Assembly: GCF_000245735.1 (NCBI RefSeq)
Contig: NZ_AHTH01000012.1
Coordinates: 1-64,000, forward strand
From: Alishewanella jeotgali KCTC 22429
Lineage (GTDB): Bacteria > Pseudomonadota > Gammaproteobacteria > Enterobacterales > Alteromonadaceae
Direction: 5' to 3'
Length of the DNA stretch: 64,000 bases
How positions within the stretch are numbered: position 1 is the stretch's first letter; each line of letters opens with the position of its first letter. Made by a program: the position numbers and the translations under genes. Shown piece after piece: positions 9,590 to 20,378 of this stretch. Below the pieces are notes generated by a model that was given only the letters and a program-made list of their open reading frames with translations, was not told the origin of the DNA and ran no database searches.

Positions 9590-10288
9590 ATGCCGAAAAT
9601 TCTGATGATTGACGACGATGTTGAGCTGACCCGCTTAGTGGCGGAGTATCTGGCATTAGATGGCTTCGAGTTTCTGGCAGTGCATGACGGCGAGCAGGGC
9701 CTGCAACAGGCCGCCAGTGCCGGTTGCGACCTGATCCTGCTGGATGTGATGTTACCCAAACTGGATGGCTTGTCCGTTCTGAAAGCGCTACGCCAGGGCC
9801 CCTACTGCCCGGTACTAATGTTAACGGCACGCGGTGACGATATTGATCGCATCCTCGGTTTAGAGTTGGGAGCCGATGACTACCTGGCTAAGCCCTTTAA
9901 TCCACGCGAACTGGTAGCCCGGATCAAAGCCATTCTGCGCCGGATCGAATTATTACAGCAAGACGCGCCGCAGCAAGCCAGCGTGTTGGAGCTGAATGCC
10001 GTTAAACTCAATAGTCAGAACCGTCAGGTCAGCTGTAATCAGCAGCCGGTCACACTCACCGCGACGGAATTTCAGATTTTGGAGCAGCTGATGCGCCGCG
10101 CCGGCGAAATTGTCAGTAAGGATGAATTAAGCCGCCTGGTGCTGGGGCGGCGGCTGCAGCAGTATGATCGCAGTCTGGATATGCATATCAGTAATATCCG
10201 CAAAAAGCTGGCGCAACATAGCGACAGCGAAAAAATCCAGACCCTGCGTGGCAGTGGCTATTTATTTCTGACGCAGGGTAACGCATGA
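9590..10288 (+). CDS. cpxR: Envelope-stress response regulator CpxR
   Basis: An OmpR/PhoB-class regulator of 232 residues. The receiver has the acidic pocket IDDD near the start, the phosphoacceptor Asp in LILLDVMLP and the Lys in LAKPFNP. The C-terminal winged helix includes LTATEFQILEQL and ends with DMHISNIRKKL. It activates envelope-folding genes when phosphorylated by CpxA. The ATG at 9590 follows a GAGGTAT motif; an earlier start at 9578 overlaps that site. The cpxA start overlaps the end by four bases. Confidence 0.93.
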   Translation: MPKILMIDDDVELTRLVAEYLALDGFEFLAVHDGEQGLQQAASAGCDLILLDVMLPKLDGLSVLKALRQGPYCPVLMLTARGDDIDRILGLELGADDYLAKPFNPRELVARIKAILRRIELLQQDAPQQASVLELNAVKLNSQNRQVSCNQQPVTLTATEFQILEQLMRRAGEIVSKDELSRLVLGRRLQQYDRSLDMHISNIRKKLAQHSDSEKIQTLRGSGYLFLTQGNA

Positions 10289-11646
10289 ACTGGCAACACT
10301 TAAACCCGTTAAACTCGCTGGCCGGCCGGATCTTCCTCTGGTTCTGGCTGGTATTGCTGTTGACCGTGGCTTTAACTTTAGTGCTGTCGCGCCAGCTGAT
10401 GGAAGATACCGAGATCCGGCGGCTACCACCCGGGGTGATCCAGCAACTGCAGCAACAGCTACAGCCCTTGCGGCAAAGTCAATCCGCTGCTGAGCTGCTA
10501 CAGCGCCTGGCCGCGCACGGCGAAGCACGCTGGGTGGTGGTGCAAACGGCGGATAATCAAGTGCTGACGCCGACACTGCTACCGCGCAACTTTAACCAGA
10601 ACTGGCTGGCTGAGCTAAATCAGCTGAACCGGCCACGCTTGCTACGCCACAATAATACTCATCTGGCCGGCCCCTTTATGCTGCAGCTTGGCGAACAGCA
10701 ACTGGCGCTATATCAGCTGCGACAACGGCCGGCGCAGCCCTGGTGGCGCCTGAGCAGCCTGTCACAGCCGCTGCTGATCCTGCTGCTGGTACTGATCTCC
10801 GCGGCCGCCAGCTTTGCGTTAGCCATTTCAATCTCGCGGCCACTGCGCGAGCTGGTGCAACAAAACCTGCAATTTGCCAGCGGCAAACTCGATAGCCGGG
10901 TGCAGCGGCTGGCCAGACGCCCGGATGAATTGGGACAACTGGGCCGTAGCTTTAATACCATGGCTGAACAAATCAGTGCTCTGCTACATAATCAGCAGCG
11001 GCTGATGCGGGATATCTCGCATGAGTTGCGTTCGCCGCTGGCCAGAGCCCAACTGGCAATAGCGCTGAGTGAACGCCAGCAGGATCTGCAGCAGTTGCCG
11101 CGCTTAAAAAGCGAATTGGAACGGCTGGAAGCCATGCTGGATGAATTACTGACCTTCAGTAAGCTGGACGCCGGCCAGTATCAACTGGAGCGCCACCCGC
11201 TGGATTTGGTCGCTCTGGCCGAGGAAGTACTGAGTATTAATCAGCTGGAAGCCGATGCCAAACAACAACAGCTGGTGCTACAGGCTCCCGAACAGCTATG
11301 GCTGGAAGGCGACAGCCGTTTGCTGGGCCGGGCACTGGAGAATATTGTCCGTAATGCGATGAAATACAGTCCGTCCGGCAGCCAGATTAATTGCACCATA
11401 AAGGTGCATGACACTCAGGCACAGCTGAGTATCAGCGATCAGGGCCCGGGCTTGGCCAGTGACCAACTGGAGCAAATTTTTCAGCCGTTTTACCGCGTTA
11501 GCCACAGCCGCGATAGCCAAACCGGCGGTACTGGTCTGGGGCTGGCTATTGTGGCCCAGATCATCCGCCAGCATCAGGGGCAGGTCAGCGCCAGCAATGT
11601 CAGTAGTGGCGGTTTGCAGATTAATGTTACACTGCCCCTTACCTGA
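10285..11646 (+). CDS. cpxA: Envelope-stress sensor kinase CpxA
   Basis: An inner-membrane histidine kinase of 453 residues. The first membrane helix lies at about residues 14-36, a periplasmic sensor domain of roughly 130 residues follows, and the second helix is near 165-185. A HAMP linker comes next, then the HisKA motif RDISHELRSPLAR, and an ATPase domain with NIVRNAMKYSP, DQGPG and GGTGLGLA. CpxA senses misfolded envelope proteins and phosphorylates CpxR. The sensor domain is Q- and L-rich, as in relatives outside Enterobacteria. Confidence 0.92.
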   Translation: MNWQHLNPLNSLAGRIFLWFWLVLLLTVALTLVLSRQLMEDTEIRRLPPGVIQQLQQQLQPLRQSQSAAELLQRLAAHGEARWVVVQTADNQVLTPTLLPRNFNQNWLAELNQLNRPRLLRHNNTHLAGPFMLQLGEQQLALYQLRQRPAQPWWRLSSLSQPLLILLLVLISAAASFALAISISRPLRELVQQNLQFASGKLDSRVQRLARRPDELGQLGRSFNTMAEQISALLHNQQRLMRDISHELRSPLARAQLAIALSERQQDLQQLPRLKSELERLEAMLDELLTFSKLDAGQYQLERHPLDLVALAEEVLSINQLEADAKQQQLVLQAPEQLWLEGDSRLLGRALENIVRNAMKYSPSGSQINCTIKVHDTQAQLSISDQGPGLASDQLEQIFQPFYRVSHSRDSQTGGTGLGLAIVAQIIRQHQGQVSASNVSSGGLQINVTLPLT

Positions 11647-11670
11647 ACCAAGCCGTTACCCTGTCTGCCG

Positions 11671-12708
11671 ATGACTCAAGCTTTTCCCGATATTCAGCAA
11701 CTGGCCACTGAAACCGACCTCAGTGAGCACTGGCAAAGCCGCTTGCTGCCATTCTGGCAGCAGCTGCAGCATGGCGTTTTAAGCGGTAGCGGCGATGTGC
11801 CACTGGCCTATAGCTATCATCGTAACCCCGCCGCCAGCACGGCCTGGGTGATCAGCAGTGGCCGCATTGAAACGGCGATTAAATACAGTGAATTGATGCT
11901 GGAACTGGTTAACGCCGGTTACAGTGTTTATATCATCGATCACCGCGGTCAGGGCCGCTCTGGCCGCTTACTGGCCGATCCGCAACCCGGTTATGTCGAG
12001 AGCTTTGCGCATTATCAGCAGGATCTGGCACAGTTTTTACAGCAAATCGTTGAACCTGGCGGCCATCAGCGGCATCTGCTGCTCGGCCACTCTATGGGCT
12101 GTGCCATCGCAGCGGGTTTACTCACTGCTGAGCCCTGGCAGCGCTGGTGGCGTTTTTTTGATGCGGCGGTCTTCTGCTCTCCGATGTTGGGGATCCATAG
12201 CGGACCTGTGCCAACCCGGGTCGCTGAAGGCCTGGCGCTGGCTTATTGCCGCAAGCTCAGAGCTGAGCCAGCAGCTCAGGCTGGCTATTTCCCAGGCCAG
12301 CAAGCCTATCAGGCCAAGCCTTTTGCCGGTAATGATTTAACCTCCAGCCCGGCGCGCTATCAGGCGCTGCGCGATTGCTATCAGCGTGAGCCAGAGTTGC
12401 AACTGGGCGGTGTCAGTTGCCAGTGGCTGGTGCAGGCGATCCTGGCCATGCGCCAGCTCAGGCGGGATGTAGTACATTGCCAGACCCCGCTGTTATTGCT
12501 ACAGGGCAGTGCCGATAAGGTGGTGGCCAATGGTGCACAACGGCAGTGGTTCGATGCACTGCCCGCCGCTTTACCCAAGGCGCTGTATAGCCTGAATGGC
12601 GGCAGGCATGAGCTGTTAATGGAGCAGGATGCGATCCGCCAACAGGTGCTGGCGGCCATTAATCAGTTTTTACAGCAACTAAGTCATGGCAGCGAAAGGG
12701 CCCTTTAA
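11671..12708 (+). CDS. pldB: Alpha/beta hydrolase, lysophospholipase (PldB-like)
   Basis: A 345-residue serine hydrolase. The nucleophile elbow is GHSMG near residue 140. [14 protein letters not shown] stretch typical of monoglyceride lipase/lysophospholipase L2 precedes it. The acid [10 protein letters not shown] and the His in [10 protein letters not shown] complete the triad. It probably removes acyl chains from lysophospholipids. It starts 24 bases after cpxA and may be read with it. Its end overlaps the convergent trmL by four bases. Confidence 0.85.
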   Translation: MTQAFPDIQQLATETDLSEHWQSRLLPFWQQLQHGVLSGSGDVPLAYSYHRNPAASTAWVISSGRIETAIKYSELMLELVNAGYSVYIIDHRGQGRSGRLLADPQPGYVESFAHYQQDLAQFLQQIVEPGGHQRHLLLGHSMGCAIAAGLLTAEPWQRWWRFFDAAVFCSPMLGIHSGPVPTRVAEGLALAYCRKLRAEPAAQAGYFPGQQAYQAKPFAGNDLTSSPARYQALRDCYQREPELQLGGVSCQWLVQAILAMRQLRRDVVHCQTPLLLLQGSADKVVANGAQRQWFDALPAALPKALYSLNGGRHELLMEQDAIRQQVLAAINQFLQQLSHGSERAL

Positions 12709-13169
12709 AGTCCGCCCGGATATCCCAGCTGCCGCCACGCCTCATAGCTGACAATAGCCACACTGTTCGACAGATTCAGACTGCGGGCGCCCGCTTGCAT
12801 CGGGATCCGCAATTTCTGCTCTGTCGGCAGGCTATCGCGTACACTGTCCGGTAAGCCGCTGGTTTCCGAGCCAAACAGCAAGACATCGTCCGGCTGAAAG
12901 CTAACCTGATGATAAAAGCGCGTCCCCTTGGTAGTGATCGCAAAAATCCGCCGACCCTGCATGGCGCTTAAAAACTGCGGATAATCCGGATAACGGCTGA
13001 CATTGGCCAAATCATGGTAATCCAGCCCGGCCCGCCGCAACTTTTTTTCTTCAAAATCAAAACCCATCGGCTCGATAATATGCAAGCGGCAGCCATTATT
13101 AGCGGCCAGACGGATGATATTGCCGGTATTGGGGGCGATTTGTGGTTCAAATAGTGCAATATGCAACAT
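12705..13169 (-). CDS. trmL: tRNA (cytidine/uridine(34)-2'-O)-methyltransferase TrmL
   Basis: A 154-residue SPOUT methyltransferase that methylates the ribose at wobble position 34 of tRNA-Leu, with SAM as donor. It has the N-terminal signature [14 protein letters not shown] and the knot motifs [11 protein letters not shown] and [19 protein letters not shown] chose the ATG at 13169, since the preceding in-frame TTG is less likely and MLHIALFEP is the family start. Confidence 0.95.
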   Translation of the reverse strand: MLHIALFEPQIAPNTGNIIRLAANNGCRLHIIEPMGFDFEEKKLRRAGLDYHDLANVSRYPDYPQFLSAMQGRRIFAITTKGTRFYHQVSFQPDDVLLFGSETSGLPDSVRDSLPTEQKLRIPMQAGARSLNLSNSVAIVSYEAWRQLGYPGGL

Positions 13170-13307
13170 CAAAAATACCTTACGCAGCTATGACTACAGT
13201 ACTAAATCCGGCAGCACAGACTTTTTTTTCGACCCAGCCTTGTGTCCAATCAGCAACTGCAACTATATTCAAGATTGTACATTTATTATACAGGGAAAGT
13301 TTCAGGC

Positions 13308-15185
13308 ATGTTTTACCTAACGTCCGGTGTACTTTTTTTGCTGGTAGCGCTTAGTGCTCCTGCTTATGCGGAGCAGAACCTGCTGGAAGGCGGGTTATTG
13401 CTCACTGCGGCTGCCTTGAGCGTAATGGCACTGGCGTTAATTCTTACGCTCCGAAGTCTAGCTCGCCGCAACGCCAAACTTTCTCGCCAAAAGCAGAGTT
13501 TTCAGCGGCTTTTAGCTGAAACCCCCGGCATTATAGCGATTTTGGATAAAAATTTATTACTTATTAATGCGAGCAGCTCGCTAAAAAGCCTGGTTACGGA
13601 GCAAGATCACAGTACACTGGCTATCCCCGTACCACTATTTGCTGATGCAAATGGCAGTATCGATTTACTACCGGAAATCAGACAACAGCTAAAACAACAA
13701 GGTATTTGGCACGGTGAGGTCTGGCTTAAAAACGAGCATCACTGTGAAGCCTTTAAAATCAGTGTGCATAATTTATCGAGTCATCAGGGCAAAACAAGCA
13801 CCTATATTCTGTTTGGTCAAAATATCACGAAATTTAGGCAACTGGCAGCACATCAACAGCAACAGCAATTGCGTGATGACACTACCCTGCTACCCAATCA
13901 GTTGCTTTTTATTGAACAAGTCCGGCAAGCGATAGCCAGTTGTGATGAGCACTATCCATCAGCAGCCCTGTTAATCCTGGATTTTGTTGTTGCTAGCCAG
14001 AGTGAGCGAGAAGTCCGATTGAACGAGCAGCAAATACTGGATATCGCAACGAATTTAAAATTATTGGTGCCAGAAACCTTGCTGCTGGCCCGCTTCCAAC
14101 ACAATATCTTTAGCATTTTAGTGCCGCCGCATTTATGCAAACAGTACAACACTATTTTTTTAAATCAGCTTGCTCATAAACTGATTGCTGGTTTTAATCA
14201 GGTCGATAGCCAAGGCATGCGTTCTCCGCTAAGGATTTATATCGGGATTAGTATTAGCCCGAATGACGGTGATAATGTAGACCTGTTATTGAACAGCGCC
14301 CTGAAGGCGGCAAATCGGGCGAGTGAACAAAGCGATAGTGCCCTTTGTTTTGCAGATAGTGCTAATCAACAACAAGCACCCGATTTTTTGGCTATGGAAG
14401 CCGAGCTCTATCGCAGTGCGGCTCATGGTGAATTTGATTTATATTTTCAGCCCAAATTTAGTATTAGTAGCAATAGAATTGTCGGCTTCGAGGCGCTTCT
14501 GCGTTGGCCAAGCCCCAAGCGAGGCATGTTGCCCCCCCCAACTTTTATGCCGTTGGTAGAAGAAACCGGTTTAATTATTAACTTAGATCGGCTGGTATTC
14601 CGTAAAGCCTGCCAGCAAGTCAGCTATTGGCAACAAACAGGCCTGATGCGTGGTAGATTGGCGCTGAATATCTCCATCCAACACTTTACGCAGCGAGATT
14701 TTCTGCGCTATCTGCAAGATACTCTGACTGAGTTTGAACTCGCTGCCAGCTTATTCGAATTGGAATTGCCCGAGAGCATCTTTAATCACCCGACGATTTG
14801 GCTAAGAGAACGTTTGCACAGTTTAGAACGCCTGGGGTTTAAGCTGATTCTGGACAATTTTGGTGATGGCATATCCTCAATTACGCAGTTACGCCTTTTT
14901 CCTCTTCATGGGGTGAAACTGGCCCCAGCCTTAGTCAAATATATTGAGCAGCAGGAACAACAGCGAAATATCTGTGCCACCCTAATCCGTTTAATTGGTT
15001 ACATGGAACTTGATGTGACGGCTACCAATATCGAAACTGAAATGCAGGCGTATCTGCTGCATGTGATGGGCTGCGACTGTCAGCAAGGACATCGCTTCAG
15101 CCGGGCGGTGCCGGCTGAGGATATCGGACAACTATTACTAAAAGAAAATCAGCTGCTGAATAATCAGCGGCAGCTGGCTAACTGA
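13308..15185 (+). CDS. PAS / degenerate GGDEF / EAL domain protein
   Basis: A 625-residue membrane-anchored protein related to cyclic-di-GMP turnover. It starts with a signal-like segment ending in PAYA, then a second membrane helix (about residues 28-48) and a PAS-like region. The GGDEF-type domain has lost its motif, reading [11 protein letters not shown] where RxGGDEF is expected. The EAL domain keeps EALLRW, the Asn in LALNIS and the Glu in IETEMQ. The usual DDFG motif is LDNFG, and the KID motif is KLA, so two metal or catalytic-pocket residues are changed. It may be a weak phosphodiesterase or a c-di-GMP sensor. The start at 13308 yields the signal peptide; a GTG at 13242 has no support. 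Confidence 0.82.
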   Translation: MFYLTSGVLFLLVALSAPAYAEQNLLEGGLLLTAAALSVMALALILTLRSLARRNAKLSRQKQSFQRLLAETPGIIAILDKNLLLINASSSLKSLVTEQDHSTLAIPVPLFADANGSIDLLPEIRQQLKQQGIWHGEVWLKNEHHCEAFKISVHNLSSHQGKTSTYILFGQNITKFRQLAAHQQQQQLRDDTTLLPNQLLFIEQVRQAIASCDEHYPSAALLILDFVVASQSEREVRLNEQQILDIATNLKLLVPETLLLARFQHNIFSILVPPHLCKQYNTIFLNQLAHKLIAGFNQVDSQGMRSPLRIYIGISISPNDGDNVDLLLNSALKAANRASEQSDSALCFADSANQQQAPDFLAMEAELYRSAAHGEFDLYFQPKFSISSNRIVGFEALLRWPSPKRGMLPPPTFMPLVEETGLIINLDRLVFRKACQQVSYWQQTGLMRGRLALNISIQHFTQRDFLRYLQDTLTEFELAASLFELELPESIFNHPTIWLRERLHSLERLGFKLILDNFGDGISSITQLRLFPLHGVKLAPALVKYIEQQEQQRNICATLIRLIGYMELDVTATNIETEMQAYLLHVMGCDCQQGHRFSRAVPAEDIGQLLLKENQLLNNQRQLAN

Positions 15186-16188
15186 TCTCGTCTTTACGCT
15201 CGCGGCCCAATAGATCCTGGGCTGCCAGCTTGACGTTTTTCCCTTGATATAACACCTGATAGATCTGCTCAGTGATCGGCATTTCAACGCCAACCCGCTG
15301 CGCCAGATTAAACACCTCTTTGGCGTTACGGAAACCTTCCACCACCTGACCGATCGCCTGCATCGCCTCTTCGACCCCTTTGCCCTGCCCCAACAGCAAG
15401 CCAAAGCGGCGGTTACGTGACTGGTTATCAGTACAGGTTAATACCAGATCACCCAGCCCGGCCATGCCCATAAAGGTATCCTTTTGCGCGCCCATGGCAC
15501 AACCAAGACGACACATTTCAGCCAGCCCCCGGGTGATCAGGGCTGTGCGGGCATTAGCACCAAAACCAATACCATCGGCCATACCAGCACCAATGGCGAT
15601 CACGTTCTTCACCGCGCCCCCCAGTTGCACACCAATAAAGTCGCTATTGGTATAGACGCGGAAAGTACGGGCACAATGTAGCAGATCAGACAGCTGTTTG
15701 ATAAAAGCCGGATCGGCAGAAGATAACGAGATAGCAGTGGGTAAACCAGCAGCCATTTCTTTGGCAAAGGTGGGCCCGGACAGTACCGCCAGTGCTACCT
15801 GTTCACCAAGGATCTCACGAGCAACATCCTGTAATAAACGACCGGTTTCCGGCTCCAGACCTTTGGTTGCCCAGGCCACCCTGGCATCCGCAGCCAGTAA
15901 CGGCTTAATCTGTCGCAGGGTTTCAGCAAAGGCGTGGCTGGGCACCACTACCAGAATATCGCGGCTTTGTTGCACGGCATGCGCCAAATCCGCTGTCACT
16001 TCCAGGGTTGGCGGCAGTGGAATATCCGGCAGGTATTTCTGATTCAGCCGTTGCTGCTGCATCTGCGCCATTTCGGCAGCATTGCGGCCCCACAGCGTAA
16101 TAGGGTTACCATTGCGGGCCAGACAAATGGCAAGGGCAGTGCCGTAAGACCCTGCCCCTAATACCGTGATCGCAGAAGCGCTGCTCAT
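15178..16188 (-). CDS. gpsA: Glycerol-3-phosphate dehydrogenase [NAD(P)+]
   Basis: Makes sn-glycerol-3-phosphate from dihydroxyacetone phosphate for phospholipid synthesis. The 336-residue product has the Rossmann motif [10 protein letters not shown] at the N-terminus, the LSGPTFAKE stretch near residue 140 and the catalytic [13 protein letters not shown] region with its Lys. It is last in the yibN-grxC-secB-gpsA order that is also found in E. coli. Its 3' end overlaps the convergent EAL gene by eight bases. Confidence 0.96.
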   Translation of the reverse strand: MSSASAITVLGAGSYGTALAICLARNGNPITLWGRNAAEMAQMQQQRLNQKYLPDIPLPPTLEVTADLAHAVQQSRDILVVVPSHAFAETLRQIKPLLAADARVAWATKGLEPETGRLLQDVAREILGEQVALAVLSGPTFAKEMAAGLPTAISLSSADPAFIKQLSDLLHCARTFRVYTNSDFIGVQLGGAVKNVIAIGAGMADGIGFGANARTALITRGLAEMCRLGCAMGAQKDTFMGMAGLGDLVLTCTDNQSRNRRFGLLLGQGKGVEEAMQAIGQVVEGFRNAKEVFNLAQRVGVEMPITEQIYQVLYQGKNVKLAAQDLLGRERKDEIS

Positions 16189-16676
16189 TAAGCGTTCAGT
16201 TGCTGAGTTTCGGCCTGACGCTGTTGCAGATACTGTGCAAATAAGGCGTCAAAGTTAACCGGTGCCAGATTCAGCTGTGGGAAGGTACCACGGTTAACCA
16301 GGTTAGACACCGCTTCCCGTGCGTACGGGAACAGAATGTTCGGACAGAATGCCGCCAGCATATGCGCCATTTGCGGCTCTTCTAAAGCACCGATAGAGAA
16401 AATACCTGCTTGTTGTACTTCACACAGGAAGGCAGTTTCTTCACCAACAGTAGTAGTCACGGTCAGTGACAGGATAACCTGATAGACATTGTCTTCCAGC
16501 TTTTCGCTGCGGGTATCTAAATCCAGTTTAACTTCCGGCTTCCACTCTTTGCGGAAAATCGCAGGGGCATTTGGCGCTTCAAAAGAAATGTCTTTTACGA
16601 AGATGCGTTGAATTGCAAACTGTAAACCCTGTGCAGCCTGTTCTGCTGCGATGCCATTGGCTTGTTGTTCTGCCAT
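16188..16676 (-). CDS. secB: Protein-export chaperone SecB
   Basis: A cytosolic tetrameric chaperone that keeps preproteins unfolded and hands them to SecA. The product is 162 residues. The family stretches [19 protein letters not shown] and [12 protein letters not shown] are present, as is the [11 protein letters not shown] motif. It overlaps gpsA by one base and follows grxC by 16 bases, so it is in one operon with them. Confidence 0.96.
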   Translation of the reverse strand: MAEQQANGIAAEQAAQGLQFAIQRIFVKDISFEAPNAPAIFRKEWKPEVKLDLDTRSEKLEDNVYQVILSLTVTTTVGEETAFLCEVQQAGIFSIGALEEPQMAHMLAAFCPNILFPYAREAVSNLVNRGTFPQLNLAPVNFDALFAQYLQQRQAETQQLNA

Positions 16677-16692
16677 GATAAATCCTGTTTAG

Positions 16693-16950
16693 TTATGCTT
16701 GTAATAATGAATCGAGTTTACCCTGGTTATCCAGAGCAACCATATCGTCACAGCCACCAATGTGCTGTTCACCAATAAAGATCTGCGGCACTGTGGTGCG
16801 GCCATTCGCCCGGCTAATCATCTCATCCCGGCGCTCAGGGTGCAGATCGATGCGGATCTCCTGATAAGGCACCTGCTTCTCACGCAATAAGCCTACCGCT
16901 CTGACACAGTAGGGGCAATATGCTTTAGTGTAAATAACAACGTCTGCCAT
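16693..16950 (-). CDS. grxC: Glutaredoxin 3
   Basis: An 85-residue thiol-disulfide oxidoreductase using glutathione. The active site is CPYC at about residues 12-15, followed by the TVPQIFIGEQHIGGCDD stretch with the cis-Pro and the glutathione-binding GG. It lies two bases after yibN in the conserved redox/export operon. Confidence 0.95.
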   Translation of the reverse strand: MADVVIYTKAYCPYCVRAVGLLREKQVPYQEIRIDLHPERRDEMISRANGRTTVPQIFIGEQHIGGCDDMVALDNQGKLDSLLQA

Positions 16951-16952
16951 GC

Positions 16953-17387
16953 TTACCTCTTTGCTTTAACAACCGGCAAACTGGCACCGGTCCAGGCATT
17001 CATACCGCCCTGCAGCACTGAAACCTGAGTAAAACCTTGCTTAGACAGGGTTGCCGCGGCTTTTTGCGCACTGACACCCATCTGACACACTACTATAATG
17101 GGCGTATCTTTTTGCTTTTCAAGGCCAGACAACTGCAGATTAGCAATTTGCTCCTGCTTAACGTTCCGGGCGTCGGTAATATGCCCCTTGCGGAAATCGT
17201 CCTCACTGCGAATATCCAGTAGCACGGCATTTTCACGGTTCACTTTTAACGTCAGTTCGGTCGGGCTGACCGCTTTCACCGGTGACAATTTCGACTTTAA
17301 CCAGCCACCGATAATCAGTACCACTAACACCAGCCAGATCATGCTGAGCAGCAGATGATTTCCAATAAATTCGATCATTTGGTCCAT
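16953..17387 (-). CDS. yibN: Membrane-anchored rhodanese-like protein YibN
   Basis: 144 residues with one N-terminal membrane helix (about residues 10-30) and a rhodanese domain. The active-site loop is VVCQMGVSAQKA, so the sulfur-accepting Cys is kept. It heads the yibN-grxC-secB-gpsA operon and is divergent from gpmM. Its physiological substrate is unknown. Confidence 0.88.
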   Translation of the reverse strand: MDQMIEFIGNHLLLSMIWLVLVVLIIGGWLKSKLSPVKAVSPTELTLKVNRENAVLLDIRSEDDFRKGHITDARNVKQEQIANLQLSGLEKQKDTPIIVVCQMGVSAQKAAATLSKQGFTQVSVLQGGMNAWTGASLPVVKAKR

Positions 17388-17580
17388 AGGGCAAAATTTC
17401 TTCTGGTTGAGATTAAAAACAGCGCTGAGTATACCGATTTTATCGAAAATCGACAGCTAAAAAACCGCTCAGCCGGTTAGTACCGGCGGCTAACGGCGAA
17501 TCATCACTGGTGCAAAAGCAAAAAAACGGTAAGATAAGCGCATTATTCCGCCACCTTTGTAATCTGTTAAGGGAGATGCT

Positions 17581-19125
17581 ATGTCCGCACCGAAAAAACC
17601 CCTGGTTTTATTAATTCTGGATGGATGGGGCTACCGTGAGGAACAACAGCATAATGCGATCGCCCAGGCCAACACTCCAGTCATGGATGCCTTATGGCAA
17701 CAGTATCCACACACCCTGATTTCCGGCTCTGGCCTGGATGTCGGTTTGCCTGACGGGCAAATGGGTAACTCCGAGGTTGGCCATGTCAATCTTGGCTCGG
17801 GCCGGGTGGTCTATCAGGACTTTACCCGCATTACCAAAGCCATCGCTGATGGTGATTTTTATCAGAATCCAGTGCTGGTGCAGGCGGTAGATGCCGCAGT
17901 TAGTCAGGGCAAAGCCGTGCATCTGATGGGCTTGCTGTCACCGGGTGGTGTGCATAGCCATGAAGAACACTTATTGGCAATGGTGCAACTGGCCGAGCAA
18001 CGTGGCGCGACCCAGGTGTATCTGCATGCCTTTTTGGATGGCCGCGACACTCCACCGCGCAGTGCCGCCGCCTCGCTGGCACTGTTTGAACAACATTTTG
18101 CGCAAAGTGGTAAAGGTCAGATCGCGTCCATTATCGGCCGTTACTACGCGATGGACCGTGACAAACGTTGGGACCGGGTAGAACAAGCCTATAATCTGCT
18201 GACGCAAGGTCAGGCCGCGTATCGCTTTAACTCGGCCAGTGACGCCTTGCAAGCCGCCTATCAGCGTGATGAGAACGATGAGTTTGTCAAAGCCTCTGCC
18301 ATTTTGAATGCTGCCGGCGAACCTATTCACTTACAGGACGGCGATGCGTTGATTTTTATGAATTTCCGCGCTGACCGGGCCCGCCAGTTTACCCGCGCCT
18401 TTGTCGATGCCGATTTCAATGGCTTTGTCCGCCAGGCACAACCGAAGTTATGCCAGTTTGTGATGCTGACCGAATATGCTGCTGATATTGCGGCGCCCTG
18501 TGCTTACCCGCCGGAAAGTCTGAACAATGTGCTGGGTGAATGGCTGGCTAAGCATCAGAAAACCCAGCTGCGGATCTCCGAAACCGAAAAATATGCGCAT
18601 GTGACCTTCTTTTTCAGTGGCGGTCGCGAAGAGCTGTTTGCCGGCGAAGAGCGGATCCTGGTGCCGTCGCCACAGGTCGCCACCTATGACCTGCAACCGG
18701 AAATGAGCTCGGAAGAACTGACTGACAAGTTAGTCGCCGCCATTCACAGCGGTAAGTTTGATGTGATTATCTGTAACTATCCGAACGGCGATATGGTCGG
18801 TCATACCGGCATTATGTCAGCCGCCATCAAGGCCGTCGAAGCAGTTGACCGTAGTATTGGCCGGGTGGTTGCCGCCTTACAACAGGTTGGTGGTGAGTGC
18901 CTGATCACCGCAGATCACGGTAATGCTGAACAAATGCAGGATCCGGATTCTGGCCAGGCCCATACCGCCCATACCAGTGATCCAGTGCCGCTGATCTATG
19001 TCGGTCGTCCGGCTACAGCAGTGGAAGGTGGCATCCTCAGTGATATCGCCCCGACCATGCTGCAGCTGATGGGTATGCCGATCCCCGCCGAGATGACCGG
19101 CAAAGTCCTGATGCAATTGCGTTAA
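17581..19125 (+). CDS. gpmM: 2,3-bisphosphoglycerate-independent phosphoglycerate mutase
   Basis: A manganese-dependent glycolytic mutase of 514 residues. The N-terminus has [12 protein letters not shown], and the phosphoserine motif is MGNSEVGH. The metal sites are seen in [24 protein letters not shown] and [14 protein letters not shown] lies seven bases before the ATG. It shares a TAATG junction with envC, as in the E. coli gpmM-envC-yibQ unit. Confidence 0.97.
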   Translation: MSAPKKPLVLLILDGWGYREEQQHNAIAQANTPVMDALWQQYPHTLISGSGLDVGLPDGQMGNSEVGHVNLGSGRVVYQDFTRITKAIADGDFYQNPVLVQAVDAAVSQGKAVHLMGLLSPGGVHSHEEHLLAMVQLAEQRGATQVYLHAFLDGRDTPPRSAAASLALFEQHFAQSGKGQIASIIGRYYAMDRDKRWDRVEQAYNLLTQGQAAYRFNSASDALQAAYQRDENDEFVKASAILNAAGEPIHLQDGDALIFMNFRADRARQFTRAFVDADFNGFVRQAQPKLCQFVMLTEYAADIAAPCAYPPESLNNVLGEWLAKHQKTQLRISETEKYAHVTFFFSGGREELFAGEERILVPSPQVATYDLQPEMSSEELTDKLVAAIHSGKFDVIICNYPNGDMVGHTGIMSAAIKAVEAVDRSIGRVVAALQQVGGECLITADHGNAEQMQDPDSGQAHTAHTSDPVPLIYVGRPATAVEGGILSDIAPTMLQLMGMPIPAEMTGKVLMQLR

Positions 19126-20264
19126 TGTCAAAGCGCTTGCCTTACCTGTTTGCAGGCTGTTTCTGGCTCAGCCTGCTGTCCACGGCCGCGTCTGCCCAGC
19201 AGACGCCGCAGGCTGAGCGGGAATTACAGCAGCTACAGCAACAAATCAAGCAAACCGAGCAGCAAGTCCGGCAACAACGCCGGCAGTTGCAACAGGCGGA
19301 GCAGCGATTACAGGCCGCAGACAAAGCCCTGGCGGAAGCCGCTCGTAAACTCAGGGACACTCAGGGCCGTCAGCAACGGCTGGAGCGGGAAAGTGCTAAC
19401 CTGAACCGGCAGCAACAGCAATTGCAGCAACAACTGGCAGAGCAGCAGCAATTATTGGCTGAACAACTAAAAAGTGCCTACAGCCTGGGTCAGCACGATT
19501 ACTCGCGCTTGCTGTTAAACCAACAGGATACCGGCAAGCTGGAACGGGTGCTGACCTATTATCAGTACTTTAATCAGGCCAGATTACGTCAGCTAGCTCA
19601 AATTAATCATACCGTCAGTGAACTGGAGCAGGTTAAACAGCAACTGGCCAATCAACAGCAGCAGTTACAAACCGAACTCAGTGCCCTGCAACAACAGCAA
19701 CAACAACTGAGCGAAGCCCGCGGTAGCCAGCAGGCGTCCGTCAATGAATTGCAGGCGCTGTTAAAGCAGCAGGGTAATCAGCTTAGTTATCTGCGGCAAA
19801 ACGAAACCACGCTGCAAAATACCATCAACGAGCTACGTCGTCTGGCGGAGCGTAATCGCGATCTGTCAGGGCTGACCGCAGGTCGGGGCAAGTACCCCTG
19901 GCCACTGCGTGGCCGGGTATTGCAGCGTTTTGGGCAAAACCGCCAAGGTGGCCTGGCCTCACGCGGTATCCTGATCCAGGGGGTAAGCGGTGCTAATGTG
20001 CAGAGCATCGCGGATGGCCGGGTGATCTACGCCGACTGGCTAAAAGGCTATGGCTGGGTGATTGTGGTTGACCATGGTAAAGGCTTTATGAGCCTGTATG
20101 GTCATAACCAGAGTTTACTGAAGCAGCCCGGTGACAATGTGCGTGCCGGTGATGCCATTGCCCAGGTCGGTGCCAGCGGCGGCCAGGCTGATCCGGCACT
20201 GTACTTTGAGATCCGGGAAAAAGGCGAAGCGGTTAACCCGTTAAATTGGCTGGGCGCACAATAA
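19125..20264 (+). CDS. envC: Murein hydrolase activator EnvC
   Basis: A 379-residue periplasmic activator of the amidases AmiA/AmiB at the division septum. It has a signal peptide (cleavage near ASAQQ), a long Q-rich coiled coil (about residues 25-245) and a C-terminal LytM domain. The LytM metal ligands are lost: GILIQG stands where active M23 peptidases have a His motif, although LYGHNQSL is kept. This is as in E. coli EnvC, which activates rather than cuts. FtsEX, its membrane partner, is coded at 22.4-24.0 kb in this window. Confidence 0.93.
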   Translation: MSKRLPYLFAGCFWLSLLSTAASAQQTPQAERELQQLQQQIKQTEQQVRQQRRQLQQAEQRLQAADKALAEAARKLRDTQGRQQRLERESANLNRQQQQLQQQLAEQQQLLAEQLKSAYSLGQHDYSRLLLNQQDTGKLERVLTYYQYFNQARLRQLAQINHTVSELEQVKQQLANQQQQLQTELSALQQQQQQLSEARGSQQASVNELQALLKQQGNQLSYLRQNETTLQNTINELRRLAERNRDLSGLTAGRGKYPWPLRGRVLQRFGQNRQGGLASRGILIQGVSGANVQSIADGRVIYADWLKGYGWVIVVDHGKGFMSLYGHNQSLLKQPGDNVRAGDAIAQVGASGGQADPALYFEIREKGEAVNPLNWLGAQ

Positions 20265-20378
20265 AAAACTTGCACCCGACTAAGGCTGTCCTATAACCTG
20301 AATGGGTGAGGTTAATATCAGGTTTTTCAGTATGCTGCGCATGACAAGCGGAAAACCGGAGCAATAAAAGGAATCCTA

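Noticed and set aside
20295-20327. Possible terminator AACCTGA ... TCAGGTTTTT after envC
   Set aside because: The stem is only seven bp around a 16-base loop, and yibQ follows closely in the same conserved group.
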